Below are positions 9,743-18,419 of a DNA stretch of 64,000 nucleotides, one piece after another (positions within the stretch are counted from its first letter, which is position 1; each line of letters starts with the position of its first letter). The DNA is from SIG452 sp045638525 (lineage in GTDB: Bacteria > Bacillota > Clostridia > UMGS1840). Position numbers and translations under genes: made by a program. The notes beneath the pieces were generated by a model. It did no database searches and had not been told where the DNA came from. It saw nothing but the letters and a program-made list of their open reading frames with translations. The stretch covers positions 1 through 64,000 of the forward strand of contig JAZUBQ010000025.1 in assembly GCA_045638525.1 (NCBI GenBank). The letters run 5' to 3'.

Positions 9743-11377
9743 CTACAGAGAGAGGCGGGATTTTACCAAATCATTACCCATTACTTTGAACACTTCGTAG
9801 GTGTCGGGAGTGTTCTGGCGACCGCAAATCTGCACACGCAGAACGGTGGACACTTGGGCAACGTTACCTTTGAAGGCTTCGGGATTCTTTTTATATTCTT
9901 TCATATTGGAAGTGAAGCCGTGTTTCTCGGATAAATCTTTGATTTTCTGGAACCATTCATCCTGAGAATCGTTTTCATCGTAAATTTCTTTGTACTCGGA
10001 AATTAAAATATTTCTGTCTTCTTCGGTGATGTTTTCGGGGAACTGATAGTCGGGCTGGTAGAGTTCGGAGAAGAAGTAAGAAATGTAGTCTTTAATTTCA
10101 GACAATTTCGCAATATCTTTTCTGGGTTTGGGACCAACTCGTCCGATATTTAAGATTTCCAGCACTTTTTCTTTTTGTGCGGTGATAATATCATAAAATT
10201 CTTTGTCAAATTCCTCTGTATAGGTTACCAATAACTCATAAAGCTCGGTATTGGAAAGTTTTGCCAGTTCGTTTTTGGAAACGTCGTCTAATTTTACCAA
10301 GTCAAACAGTGCGCCCGACACCGACATCTTTTTCGGTGAGAAAGAGAAGTCACGATAGGACTTGTCGGGATTCTGAGCATACCATTCTTCAAAGTTGGAG
10401 TTAAGAAGCGTCATCAGGTACACCATTACGCAGTTTACCACGTAACCTTCCTGTTTGTAGAAGGAAAGTGCCAATTCGGGGTCTTTACGTTTGGAAAGTT
10501 TACGTTTGGTGGAACCGTCCATTTTCATTAAGGGTGCGATATGCATATATTTGGGAGCTTTTAAGCCAACCGCACGATACAGCTGCAGGTGAATGGGCAG
10601 AGTTGCAATCCATTCATCCCCACGAACAACGTGAGTGGTTCCCATTAAATAGTCATCCACAACGTGTGCAAAATGATAGGTGGGGATACCGTCGGATTTT
10701 AAGATAACCACATCCATATCGTTTTCGGATAATTCCAGATCCCCTTTGACAAGGTCGGTGAACTTGAATTTGTTGTCAATGCTTCCTTCGCTTTTAAAAC
10801 GAAGCACCCAGGGCATATTTTTGGATAACTTTTCCTCGATTTCTTCCAAAGATAAGTCACGGCATTTTGCCCATTTGCCACGATATCCTAAGTTATCTTC
10901 TTTTTCGGCTTCCTGACGGGCTCTTAAATCGCTGAGCTCCTCTTCCGAACAAAAGCAGGGGTACGCCATTCCTTTTTCTACCAGTTCTTTGGCAAATGCC
11001 TGATAAATTTTGGCACGCTGACGCTGTCGGTAGGGGCCGTAAATTCCCTTTTCCCCTTCCACTAACGCACCTTCATCAAAGTTCAAGCCAAAGTGAGACA
11101 ATCCGTCGATGATGGCTTGCACGCCGCCTTCCACTTCACGTTTCTGGTCGGTGTCTTCAATACGAAGATAGAAGGTACCGCCGGACAGATGTGCCAGACG
11201 TTCGGACGTCAGTGCCGCATAGAGGTTCCCCAGATGCATAAAGCCTGTGGGAGAAGGTGCCATACGGGTCACCTTTTCGCCTTCTTTTAACTGACGGCGG
11301 GGATAGGTATTTTCAATTTCTTCCAGAGTGGGAAGATCGGTATCAAACAAAAGTGTTGCCAGAGACTTGGTATCCAT
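9743..11377 (-). CDS. gltX: Glutamyl-tRNA synthetase
   Basis: This class I synthetase charges tRNA with glutamate. The HIGH-type motif is FMHLG (46-50) in APSPTGFMHLGNLY, the following YLRIEDTD is standard, and KLSKR (293-297) is the KMSKS motif. At 544 residues it is longer than common bacterial GluRS (about 470-490), because of about 35 extra N-terminal residues and a longer C-terminal region; the group is familiar from some Clostridia. The start is an ATG with an AAAGGAG site. It is the first gene of the gltX-glnS-asnA-glnN run, and its promoter lies 54-83 bases upstream. No T-box leader is present because the 5' untranslated region is only about 45 bases. Confidence 0.93.
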   Translation of the reverse strand: MDTKSLATLLFDTDLPTLEEIENTYPRRQLKEGEKVTRMAPSPTGFMHLGNLYAALTSERLAHLSGGTFYLRIEDTDQKREVEGGVQAIIDGLSHFGLNFDEGALVEGEKGIYGPYRQRQRAKIYQAFAKELVEKGMAYPCFCSEEELSDLRARQEAEKEDNLGYRGKWAKCRDLSLEEIEEKLSKNMPWVLRFKSEGSIDNKFKFTDLVKGDLELSENDMDVVILKSDGIPTYHFAHVVDDYLMGTTHVVRGDEWIATLPIHLQLYRAVGLKAPKYMHIAPLMKMDGSTKRKLSKRKDPELALSFYKQEGYVVNCVMVYLMTLLNSNFEEWYAQNPDKSYRDFSFSPKKMSVSGALFDLVKLDDVSKNELAKLSNTELYELLVTYTEEFDKEFYDIITAQKEKVLEILNIGRVGPKPRKDIAKLSEIKDYISYFFSELYQPDYQFPENITEEDRNILISEYKEIYDENDSQDEWFQKIKDLSEKHGFTSNMKEYKKNPEAFKGNVAQVSTVLRVQICGRQNTPDTYEVFKVMGNDLVKSRLSL

Positions 11378-11430
11378 AGTATTGCTCCTTTATCGATTGA
11401 AAAATTCTTTTCCATTATATAGCATCTTAC

Positions 11431-11460
11431 ATTATAACACAAAGATGTCTGTTTTTTCAA
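11431..11460 (-). promoter_or_regulatory. gltX promoter
   Basis: On the minus strand TTGAAA (11455-11460) and TATAAT (11431-11436) are separated by 18 bases, close to the sigma-A consensus. Confidence 0.7.
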
Positions 11461-11531
11461 GTGTTTTTTTCGATTTTTTTACGGCTTTTTTGAATTTTTT
11501 TAAAAAAAATAAAAAATTTTGCAAAAACCCC

Positions 11532-11560
11532 TTTACAAAACACAAGATATATGGTACTAT
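11532..11560 (+). promoter_or_regulatory. nrdJ promoter
   Basis: TTTACA (11532-11537), a 17-base spacer and TACTAT (11555-11560). The first NrdR-like box fills the spacer, as expected for a repressed promoter. Confidence 0.6.
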
Positions 11561-11587
11561 ATTGTTCGCGAACACAAGATGTTGTGC
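11540..11587 (+). promoter_or_regulatory. Pair of NrdR-like boxes
   Basis: Box 1 is ACACAAGATATATGGT (11540-11555) and box 2 is ACACAAGATGTTGTGC (11572-11587). Each matches about 13 of 16 positions of the known NrdR consensus (acaCwAtATaTwGtgt as remembered). They start 32 bases apart, three helical turns, which is the usual spacing of paired NrdR boxes. NrdR is the ATP/dATP-sensing repressor of ribonucleotide reductase genes. Confidence 0.7.
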
Positions 11588-11613
11588 CGGAAATATAGAT
11601 ACCAAAAACCCCG

Positions 11614-11648
11614 AAAAACGCTGAAAACAGATGAAAATCAGCGTTTTT
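11614..11648 (+). terminator. Terminator-like hairpin in the nrdJ leader
   Basis: AAAAACGCTGA (11614-11624) pairs with TCAGCGTTTTT (11638-11648), followed by more T. It lies between the nrdJ promoter and the gene, with no other plus-strand gene upstream, so it may act as an attenuator. A second hairpin, CACCC with GGGTG (11651-11667), follows. Confidence 0.5.
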
Positions 11649-11726
11649 TTCACCCTGTTGGAGGGTGTGTGGCACAGCATTTTTTGAAAAATACAGAACG
11701 AGAAAAACACAAGAAGGGACAAGATT

Positions 11727-14000
11727 ATGGAACAGGAAAGCACTTTTTTTAAAACACAACTCCAAAAAGATATCTGGGAGAAAAAATATCGCCACAACGG
11801 AGAAACCATTGACGGATTTTTCCAGAGAATTTCCGGCGGCAACAAAGACATCATCCCCTTGATGATGGAAAGAAAATTCCTCCCCGGCGGCAGAATCATT
11901 GCCTCCAGAGGTCTGGCAGAAGAAGGCAGAAAAATTACTTACTCCAACTGTTATGTAATTTCTCCTCCGGAAGATAACATTGAAGGCATTTTTGAATGTG
12001 CCTCCAAACTGGCAAGAACCTACTCCTACGGCGGCGGTTGCGGAATTGATATTTCCAAACTGTCTCCCGCAGGTGCAAAAATCAACAATGCGGCAAAAGA
12101 AACCACCGGCAGTGTGTCCTTTATGGACTTATATTCTTTGGTGACCGACTTAATCGGTCAGAGCGGTCGTCGTGGTGCGCTGATGATTTCTTTAGAGTGC
12201 AATCATCCTGACCTGCCCCGTTTTATCGACATTAAAAACGACTTAAACAAAGTTACCAAAGCAAATATTTCTGTCAGAATCCGTGACGCTTTTATGAAGG
12301 CTGTGGAAGAAGATGCTGACTGGGATTTAACCTATACCCGTGAAGCAACCGGTGAAACCATTGTCAACACCGTAAAAGCAAGAGAAATGTTCCGGAAACT
12401 GGCTCACAATAACTGGGATATGGCTGAACCCGGCGCATTATTCTGGGACAGAATTGAAAATTGGAACTTATTAAGCGAAGATGACAACTTCCATTTTGCA
12501 GGTGTTAACCCTTGTGCGGAAGAACCCCTGCCGGCAGGCGGAAGCTGTTTACTGGGCAGCATCAACTTGTCTGAATTTGTATTAAATCCCTATACCGAAA
12601 AAGCAGAATTTGACTATGATGCTTTTGCGGATGCGGTTGAAAAAGCTGTTATTTACTTAAATGAAGTGCTGGAAGAAGGTCTGCCGTTACATCCGTTGGC
12701 AGAACAAAGACAAAGTGTTAACGACTGGAAACAGATTGGTCTTGGCATTATGGGTCTGGGTGACTGTCTGATTAAATTGGGCATTCGCTACGGCTCTACC
12801 TCTGCGGTAAAAATCTGTGATAAAATCGGCTTTAAAATGGCAGATAGCGCTATTTATACTTCCGCAAAACTGGCAGAAGAAAAAGGTGCATATCCCAAAT
12901 ATGACGAAAAAGCTATTTTTGCAAGTGCATATTTTCAGGAAAACACTTCCAAACGCACCCGTGATTATGTGAAAAAAGTGGGTCTTAGAAACAGTCAGCT
13001 CTTAACCATTGCACCCACCGGCTCCATTTCCACCATGTTGGGAATTTCCGGCGGTCTGGAACCCATTTATAACATTTCCTACACCAGAAAAACCGAATCT
13101 TTACACGGCGAAGAACGTTTCTACACCGTATATACTCCCATCGTAAAAGAAGTGATGGACACTATGGGCATTGCAGAAGGAGAAGAGTTACCCAACTATA
13201 TCGTAACTGCTATGACCTTAAACTACAGAGAGCGTATCAATATGCAGTCTATCTGGCAGAAACACATTGATGCTTCCATCTCCTCTACTGTAAACGTACC
13301 CGAAGAATTTACCCAAGAAGAAGTGGAAGACCTCTACCTCTACGCTTGGAAAATGGGCTTAAAAGGTGTCACCATTTATCGTGATAACTGCAGAAGAACC
13401 GGCATTTTGTTAAACAAAACTGCTTCCGCTGAAACCGCTGAAAAAGAAGCAACTCATTTTGATGCGATCAAACCCATTTCCCGTTCCGACATCGGTAAAA
13501 CCTACGGTACCACCTCCAAATACACCACCGCTTGCGGTAATCTGTTTGTTACCATCAACCGTAACCAGAACGGTGACATTGTGGAATCGTTTGTAAACAC
13601 TTCCAAAAACGGTATCTGTAAATCCAACATTGACGGTATTAACCGTATGATTTCTCTGTCTTTACGAAGCGGTGTTCTGGTTTCTGAAATCGTTGACCAG
13701 TTAAAGAACATTTCCTGTCCCGCTTGTTTGAGACTGCGTACCAAAGGGGAACGATTAGACGGTCAGAGCTGTCCCGACATTATTGCAAAAGCTCTGCAGG
13801 AAGAATACGAATCCGGCTTCTTCTCAATGAATGCACATCCCAATCTGAAAAAAGAGGATGCAAAAGCAGATATAACCACCTGTGAAGAAGAAGGTGATTT
13901 TGGCAGATTCCCCACCGTATGCCCCGAATGTAAAACCAAATTAAAACACGAAGGCGGCTGTGTTTCTTGCGATAACTGCGGCTGGACCAAATGTAACTAA
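11727..14000 (+). CDS. nrdJ: Adenosylcobalamin-dependent (class II) ribonucleoside-diphosphate reductase
   Basis: This enzyme reduces ribonucleotides to deoxyribonucleotides using a B12-derived radical. The 757 residues carry the reductase cysteine in TYSNCYV (C75), the NPCAEEP radical/active-site motif (N261, C263, E265), the GGGCGIDISKLSP segment and the APTGSISTMLGISGGLEP barrel segment. The C-terminal tail has clustered CxxC motifs (CPECK, CVSCDNCGW), a zinc-ribbon form typical of NrdJ. The start ATG follows AGAAGGG. Regulation is probably by NrdR through the two boxes at 11540-11587. No cobalamin riboswitch signature was seen in the leader. Confidence 0.92.
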   Translation: MEQESTFFKTQLQKDIWEKKYRHNGETIDGFFQRISGGNKDIIPLMMERKFLPGGRIIASRGLAEEGRKITYSNCYVISPPEDNIEGIFECASKLARTYSYGGGCGIDISKLSPAGAKINNAAKETTGSVSFMDLYSLVTDLIGQSGRRGALMISLECNHPDLPRFIDIKNDLNKVTKANISVRIRDAFMKAVEEDADWDLTYTREATGETIVNTVKAREMFRKLAHNNWDMAEPGALFWDRIENWNLLSEDDNFHFAGVNPCAEEPLPAGGSCLLGSINLSEFVLNPYTEKAEFDYDAFADAVEKAVIYLNEVLEEGLPLHPLAEQRQSVNDWKQIGLGIMGLGDCLIKLGIRYGSTSAVKICDKIGFKMADSAIYTSAKLAEEKGAYPKYDEKAIFASAYFQENTSKRTRDYVKKVGLRNSQLLTIAPTGSISTMLGISGGLEPIYNISYTRKTESLHGEERFYTVYTPIVKEVMDTMGIAEGEELPNYIVTAMTLNYRERINMQSIWQKHIDASISSTVNVPEEFTQEEVEDLYLYAWKMGLKGVTIYRDNCRRTGILLNKTASAETAEKEATHFDAIKPISRSDIGKTYGTTSKYTTACGNLFVTINRNQNGDIVESFVNTSKNGICKSNIDGINRMISLSLRSGVLVSEIVDQLKNISCPACLRLRTKGERLDGQSCPDIIAKALQEEYESGFFSMNAHPNLKKEDAKADITTCEEEGDFGRFPTVCPECKTKLKHEGGCVSCDNCGWTKCN

Positions 14001-14104
14001 TATTTTTCTTTTTTTGTTTTTTGTACTTTCTGAGAAAATGTCTGTTTGTGCGGACAGCTCAGTTCTACTTTTTCATTGCACAATTCATATTTTTCTCTTT
14101 TTTT

Positions 14105-14153
14105 CATCCCGGCGGCTGATTGTTTCGGTCGTCGGGATGACCCCCGTTGGGGG
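14105..14153. other. Two adjacent hairpins between nrdJ and dgkA
   Basis: CATCCCG (14105-14111) pairs with CGGGATG (14133-14139), followed directly by CCCCC-gtt-GGGGG (14141-14153). Neither has a T-tract. They may be mRNA stabilisers or a decayed intergenic repeat. Confidence 0.5.
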
Positions 14154-14183
14154 ATTGAAACCAACAAGTAAGCAGGTGATTGT

Positions 14184-14579
14184 TTGAACCACAGAAAACC
14201 CTTCCGATTTTCTTTTCGCAAGTTTTTTAAAAGCTTTGTTTTTGCCTTTTCCGGCATTCGGGAAGTATTTTATCAGGAACAAAATTTCAAAGTGCATACC
14301 TTAGCAGCCATTCTTGCTGTTCTTTTGGGATTTTTATTGCGCATTGCCCCTTGGGAATGGTGTTTTTTGGCTGTGGTGATTGGATTGGTATTATCTGCCG
14401 AAATGGCAAATACTGCCATTGAAAAACTATGCGACGTCACCGAACCTGACCAAAATGAAACCATCCGTGTGGTGAAAGATGTTTCCGCTGGAATGGTACT
14501 CATTTGCGCCATTGGTGCATTGACAGTAGGAATCATCATTTTTCTGCCAAAAATAATTGCATTTTTACAGAATTTATGA
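14184..14579 (+). CDS. dgkA: Diacylglycerol/undecaprenol kinase family membrane protein
   Basis: This small integral membrane kinase phosphorylates undecaprenol (the usual Gram-positive substrate) or diacylglycerol, helping recycle the lipid carrier for wall synthesis. The 131-residue length and three membrane segments fit the family. The signature is SAEMANTAIEKLCDV followed by VVKDVSAGMVLICAIGA, including the conserved Glu and Asn-Thr-Ala-Ile-Glu. The most likely start is TTG at 14184 because an AGCAGGTGA site lies just upstream and no ATG is available. It lies 183 bases after nrdJ in the same orientation. Confidence 0.85.
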   Translation: MNHRKPFRFSFRKFFKSFVFAFSGIREVFYQEQNFKVHTLAAILAVLLGFLLRIAPWEWCFLAVVIGLVLSAEMANTAIEKLCDVTEPDQNETIRVVKDVSAGMVLICAIGALTVGIIIFLPKIIAFLQNL

Positions 14580-14588
14580 TAAAATTTT

Positions 14589-14618
14589 AGAGTGACTTTT
14601 TTACGGTCACTCTTTTTT
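14589..14618 (+). terminator. Terminator after dgkA
   Basis: AGAGTGAC (14589-14596) pairs with GTCACTCT (14606-14613), followed by a T run. Confidence 0.9.
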
Positions 14619-14653
14619 GTACCAAAAAGCCTCCACAAGAAAGGAGTATTCCT

Positions 14654-16798
14654 ATGGAAAAAGTAATTTTAAAAATCGGCGGAATGACCTGCGGTTCCTG
14701 TTCAGCCTATTTACAAAAACAGTTAAATAAACAGACGGGAATCCGTGCCAATGTGAATCTTGCCACCCATCAGGCAGAAGTGCTGTACGACAGCGACACC
14801 GTCACCCTTTCCATGATTGAAAAAATCGTGGTAAAAAGCGGATTTAAAGTCATCGAAGCCGAAGAAAAAAGCTATTTAAAACAAAAGCTTGTTGTGGCAC
14901 TGTTGTTTGCCATTCCCCTGTTTTACCTTTGTATGGGACCAATGGTGGGACTTTCCGGAATTTCTGACCCTTTTTGGAATGTCACCGTACAGCTTCTTCT
15001 GACTCTTCCCGTGATGGGGGTTGGCTATCAGTTTTACACCATCGGTTTTGCCAAACTGTTTCACTTATCGCCCAATATGGACAGTCTGGTTGCAGTGGGA
15101 ACACTGTCCTCCTTTTTATACAGTTTTTACAACACTCTGATGGTGTGGATGGGAAAAACCCATCACGCCCATCACTTATACTACGAAAGCACCGCAGTCA
15201 TCATTGCGCTCATTCTGCTGGGACGATTTTTGGAGCATCGCTCCCGTGGAAAAACTACCGATGCCATCCGTTCTTTGATGGAACTCTCTCCCAAAACCGC
15301 AACCCTGTTAAAAGAGGAAACAGAAAGGGTCATTTTAGCAGAAGAAGTGTCGGTACATGACATTTTAATTGTAAAGCCGGGCGAAGCCTTTCCCGTGGAT
15401 GGCACCATAATCTTCGGAGAAACCTCGGCAAATGAAAGTATGCTGACGGGAGAAAGTCTGCCCGTGGAAAAGCGGGTAGGCGACACTGTTTACGGCGGAA
15501 CCACCAACCAGAACGGTTATGTCAGAATCAAAGCCACCAAAGTGGGCGAGGATACTGTTATTTCCCAAATCATCCGTCTGGTGGAGGAAGCCTCGGGAAC
15601 CAAAGCGCCCATCGCCCGTCTTGCCGACGTAATTTCCGGCTACTTTGTGCCTGCAGTCATCACCATTGCCCTGATTTCGGCAATCCTATGGGGATTCATT
15701 CAAAAGGATTTCGCATTCTCCTTAAATATTTTTGTATCGGTTTTGGTCATTGCCTGCCCCTGTGCTTTGGGTCTTGCCACACCGACCGCTATCATTGTGG
15801 GAACGGGAAAAGCCGCCAAAGCAGGAATTTTGTTTAAAAATGCAACCGCATTGGAAACCGCACACAAAATTGACACCGTGGTGTTTGACAAAACAGGAAC
15901 TCTGACCGTGGGAGAACCCGTAGTAACCGATGTGGTATCTTGCTCAATGTCAAAAGAAGATTTATTAAAACTTGCAGCTGCGTTGGAATCCTGCTCCGAA
16001 CATCCTCTGGGTCGTGCCGTTGTGGCTGCCTGCCACAGTCACCCCCTTCCTGATGTGGAAAATTTCCGTTCGGTAACCGGACTGGGCATTATGGGATATG
16101 TGGACAAAAAAGAAGTAAAAATCGGAAATGCCCGATTTGTGGACGGTGCCGATATGGCAGTCATCCATCAATATGCCGAACTTGGAAAAACACCTTTACT
16201 GATTTCGGTTGATGGAATCTATGAAGGATTGATTGTTGTGGCTGACAAAATCAAAGAATCTGCCGGAGAAGCTGTCAAAGCCTTAAACAAAATGGGAATT
16301 GAAACCGTAATGTTAACGGGCGACAACCAAAAAACGGCAAATGCTGTTGCAAACCTCTGCCACATCCAGCAAGTGATTGCCGAAGTTCGTCCCGACGAAA
16401 AGATGGCAAAAATCGAAGCATTACAAGCACAGGGCAAACAAGTTGCCATGGTGGGTGACGGCATCAATGACGCTCCTGCCTTAACCGCCGCTACCTTAGG
16501 AATTGCCATCGGAAACGGCACCGACATTGCCATCGACAGCGCAGATGTCATTTTGGTCAATGCAAATCCGGAGGACGTGGCAAAAGCCATCTTATACAGT
16601 CGCGCCACCATGAAAACCATCCGTCAGAATCTGTTCTGGGCATTTTGCTACAACACGTTGGGAATCCCTCTTGCCGCAGGTGTTTTATATCCCTTTGGCA
16701 TTTTGATGAATCCTATGATCGGAGCATTGGCAATGAGCCTATCCTCCGTCTCGGTGGTAACCAACTCTCTGCGTTTGGGAAAAAGCCGAAAAATATAA
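14654..16798 (+). CDS. copA: Copper-translocating P1B-type ATPase
   Basis: This membrane pump exports Cu(I) using ATP. The 714 residues start with a heavy-metal-associated domain (GGMTCGSC, C13 and C16). The transmembrane metal site CPC lies near 367-369 in IACPCALGLATPT, the phosphorylated Asp in DKTGTLT near 412, the SEHPLG motif follows, and GDGINDAPAL is near 600. The YN pair in NLFWAFCYNTLGIP and the MSLSS stretch in the last helix match Cu(I)-selective pumps (P1B-1). An AAAGGAG site supports the start. No CopY/CsoR regulator or copper chaperone is adjacent. The following genes encode proteins with the 'copper amine oxidase N-terminal-like' domain, but that name is historical and gives no evidence of copper binding. 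Confidence 0.93.
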   Translation: MEKVILKIGGMTCGSCSAYLQKQLNKQTGIRANVNLATHQAEVLYDSDTVTLSMIEKIVVKSGFKVIEAEEKSYLKQKLVVALLFAIPLFYLCMGPMVGLSGISDPFWNVTVQLLLTLPVMGVGYQFYTIGFAKLFHLSPNMDSLVAVGTLSSFLYSFYNTLMVWMGKTHHAHHLYYESTAVIIALILLGRFLEHRSRGKTTDAIRSLMELSPKTATLLKEETERVILAEEVSVHDILIVKPGEAFPVDGTIIFGETSANESMLTGESLPVEKRVGDTVYGGTTNQNGYVRIKATKVGEDTVISQIIRLVEEASGTKAPIARLADVISGYFVPAVITIALISAILWGFIQKDFAFSLNIFVSVLVIACPCALGLATPTAIIVGTGKAAKAGILFKNATALETAHKIDTVVFDKTGTLTVGEPVVTDVVSCSMSKEDLLKLAAALESCSEHPLGRAVVAACHSHPLPDVENFRSVTGLGIMGYVDKKEVKIGNARFVDGADMAVIHQYAELGKTPLLISVDGIYEGLIVVADKIKESAGEAVKALNKMGIETVMLTGDNQKTANAVANLCHIQQVIAEVRPDEKMAKIEALQAQGKQVAMVGDGINDAPALTAATLGIAIGNGTDIAIDSADVILVNANPEDVAKAILYSRATMKTIRQNLFWAFCYNTLGIPLAAGVLYPFGILMNPMIGALAMSLSSVSVVTNSLRLGKSRKI

Positions 16799-16808
16799 GT
16801 GTCATACA

Positions 16809-16837
16809 TTGACAAACAGTGAGCCGGCATTTATAAT
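16809..16837 (+). promoter_or_regulatory. Perfect sigma-A promoter for the WG-repeat pair
   Basis: TTGACA (16809-16814), 17-base spacer, TATAAT (16832-16837). Both hexamers are consensus. Confidence 0.9.
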
Positions 16838-16875
16838 AAAATGCAGGAAATCTCTTGTAATAAAGGATGAAATAA

Positions 16876-18396
16876 ATGAAACGATATCAACGATTACTCG
16901 CACTGGCAGTTATGTTGCTGCTTGTTACAACTTGTGTCACCGTGTCGGCAGAAACTCCCATACGGGTGTTGCTCCACGGCAAAGAAATTGCCTTTGATGT
17001 GCCACCTCAGATAATAAACTCCCGAACTATGGTTCCCCTTCGTGCCATTTTTGAAGCCCTGGGTGCCTCGGTGGAGTGGGACGGTAAAACCAGAACCGTA
17101 ACATCGGTAAAAGAGGATGTCACCATTCAATTAACCATTGAGGATGCCACGATGCACGTCAATGACACCACCGTAACCTTAGACACCCCTGCTTGTATTG
17201 TGGACAGCAGAACTTTAGTTCCCGTTCGTGCCATTTCCGAAGCCTTTGGCATTTTGGTGGAATGGTTTGGCGATCAACAAACCGTTGCTTTGGGAAGCAT
17301 TGACGGAATTTATGAAAATCCGATGTTTTATAACGGTCTGTGCAGAGTGATGAAAGACCAGAAATACGGATATGTGAATCCATCGGGCGAAGAAGTGATT
17401 GCTTTGCAATTTGACTATGCTCTGGATTTTTATGACGGACACGCTCTGGTGAAAACCGACGGCAACTGGTACAGCATTGACACCACAGGAAACATAGTGT
17501 CAACAATTCAGGATGTTTCCATCGTCTCTACGGTTTCCGAAGGACTGGCAACCGTTCTGATTGGCGAAAAATGGGGCTATATCAACACCAAAGGGGAACT
17601 TGTGATTGCACCGGAATATGAGATTGCAGGCGATTTTCACGAAGGTCTGGCAGCCGTTGCAATCAAGAAAGAAATTTCCGGGTTACAGTTTGGCTACATT
17701 GACACCAACGGAACTATGGTGATTCCTGCTCTGTTTGAAAATGCCGACCGTTTTTATGAGGGCTTTGCCGCAGTAAAAGAAAGTGGAAAATGGAGCTATG
17801 TTGATAAAAAAGGAAGCTTGATTATTGCTCCCAAATATACCGATTGCCAACGATTTTCCAATGGTTTGGCGGCAGTTGAAGTGAACGGAAAATGGGGTTA
17901 TATCAACACCAGAGGAAAACTTGTGATAACACCCGAATTTGAGTATGCCCACAGTTTTTCCGACGGTATGGCATCCTATCTGAAAAACGGAAGCTACCAT
18001 TTCCTCAGCGAAAAAACCAAACTTCCGCTTACGTTCTATCAGGTTGGAGATTTTTCCTATGGTCTTGCTCCCGTCAGCACCGGAAGCTATGGTGCAACCC
18101 AAGGAACCTGGGGTTATCTGAACAAAGATGCTAAACTGCAGATTCCCACTCAATTCGATGATGCTTATCCGTTTTCCAATGGCTTGGCGGCAGTGTTGAC
18201 TGACGGAACATGGGGCTTCATTGACCCAACCGGAGAGTATGTGATTCCCCCCCGATTTGAGGGAATCCTTCAGGACTTCACAGATGACGGATATGCCATC
18301 TGCAAAAATACGGACAAAGAGGAATTTATCATTGATAAAACCGGAACCGTTCTGACCGAAGCTTATGATGATATTCCGAGGAATCAAAATCACTAA
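16876..18396 (+). CDS. Secreted stalk-domain/WG-repeat protein 1
   Basis: The 506-residue protein has a signal peptide (MKRYQRLLALAVMLLLV...), then a copper-amine-oxidase-N-like 'stalk' domain at roughly 28-145 (FDVPPQIINSRTMVPLRAIF; SRTLVPVRAISEAFG), then about eight to nine WG repeats of the form WGYINTKGELVIAPEYE ... F.EGLAAV to the end. WG repeats are beta-hairpin units found in many secreted bacterial proteins, and no enzymatic role is established for most. It is exported and probably displayed at the cell surface. The ribosome site is AAAGGATG. The next gene is a clear paralog, so the pair arose by tandem duplication. Confidence 0.85.
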   Translation: MKRYQRLLALAVMLLLVTTCVTVSAETPIRVLLHGKEIAFDVPPQIINSRTMVPLRAIFEALGASVEWDGKTRTVTSVKEDVTIQLTIEDATMHVNDTTVTLDTPACIVDSRTLVPVRAISEAFGILVEWFGDQQTVALGSIDGIYENPMFYNGLCRVMKDQKYGYVNPSGEEVIALQFDYALDFYDGHALVKTDGNWYSIDTTGNIVSTIQDVSIVSTVSEGLATVLIGEKWGYINTKGELVIAPEYEIAGDFHEGLAAVAIKKEISGLQFGYIDTNGTMVIPALFENADRFYEGFAAVKESGKWSYVDKKGSLIIAPKYTDCQRFSNGLAAVEVNGKWGYINTRGKLVITPEFEYAHSFSDGMASYLKNGSYHFLSEKTKLPLTFYQVGDFSYGLAPVSTGSYGATQGTWGYLNKDAKLQIPTQFDDAYPFSNGLAAVLTDGTWGFIDPTGEYVIPPRFEGILQDFTDDGYAICKNTDKEEFIIDKTGTVLTEAYDDIPRNQNH

Positions 18397-18419
18397 ATCA
18401 TACAACGGAGGAGTCCAAA

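Noticed and set aside
11588..11726. Cobalamin riboswitch upstream of nrdJ
   Set aside because: No B12-box-like core was seen and the leader is too short for the full riboswitch.
11432..11899. 155-codon minus-strand frame overlapping the nrdJ start
   Set aside because: It lies in low-complexity T-rich sequence antisense to the nrdJ promoter and N-terminus.
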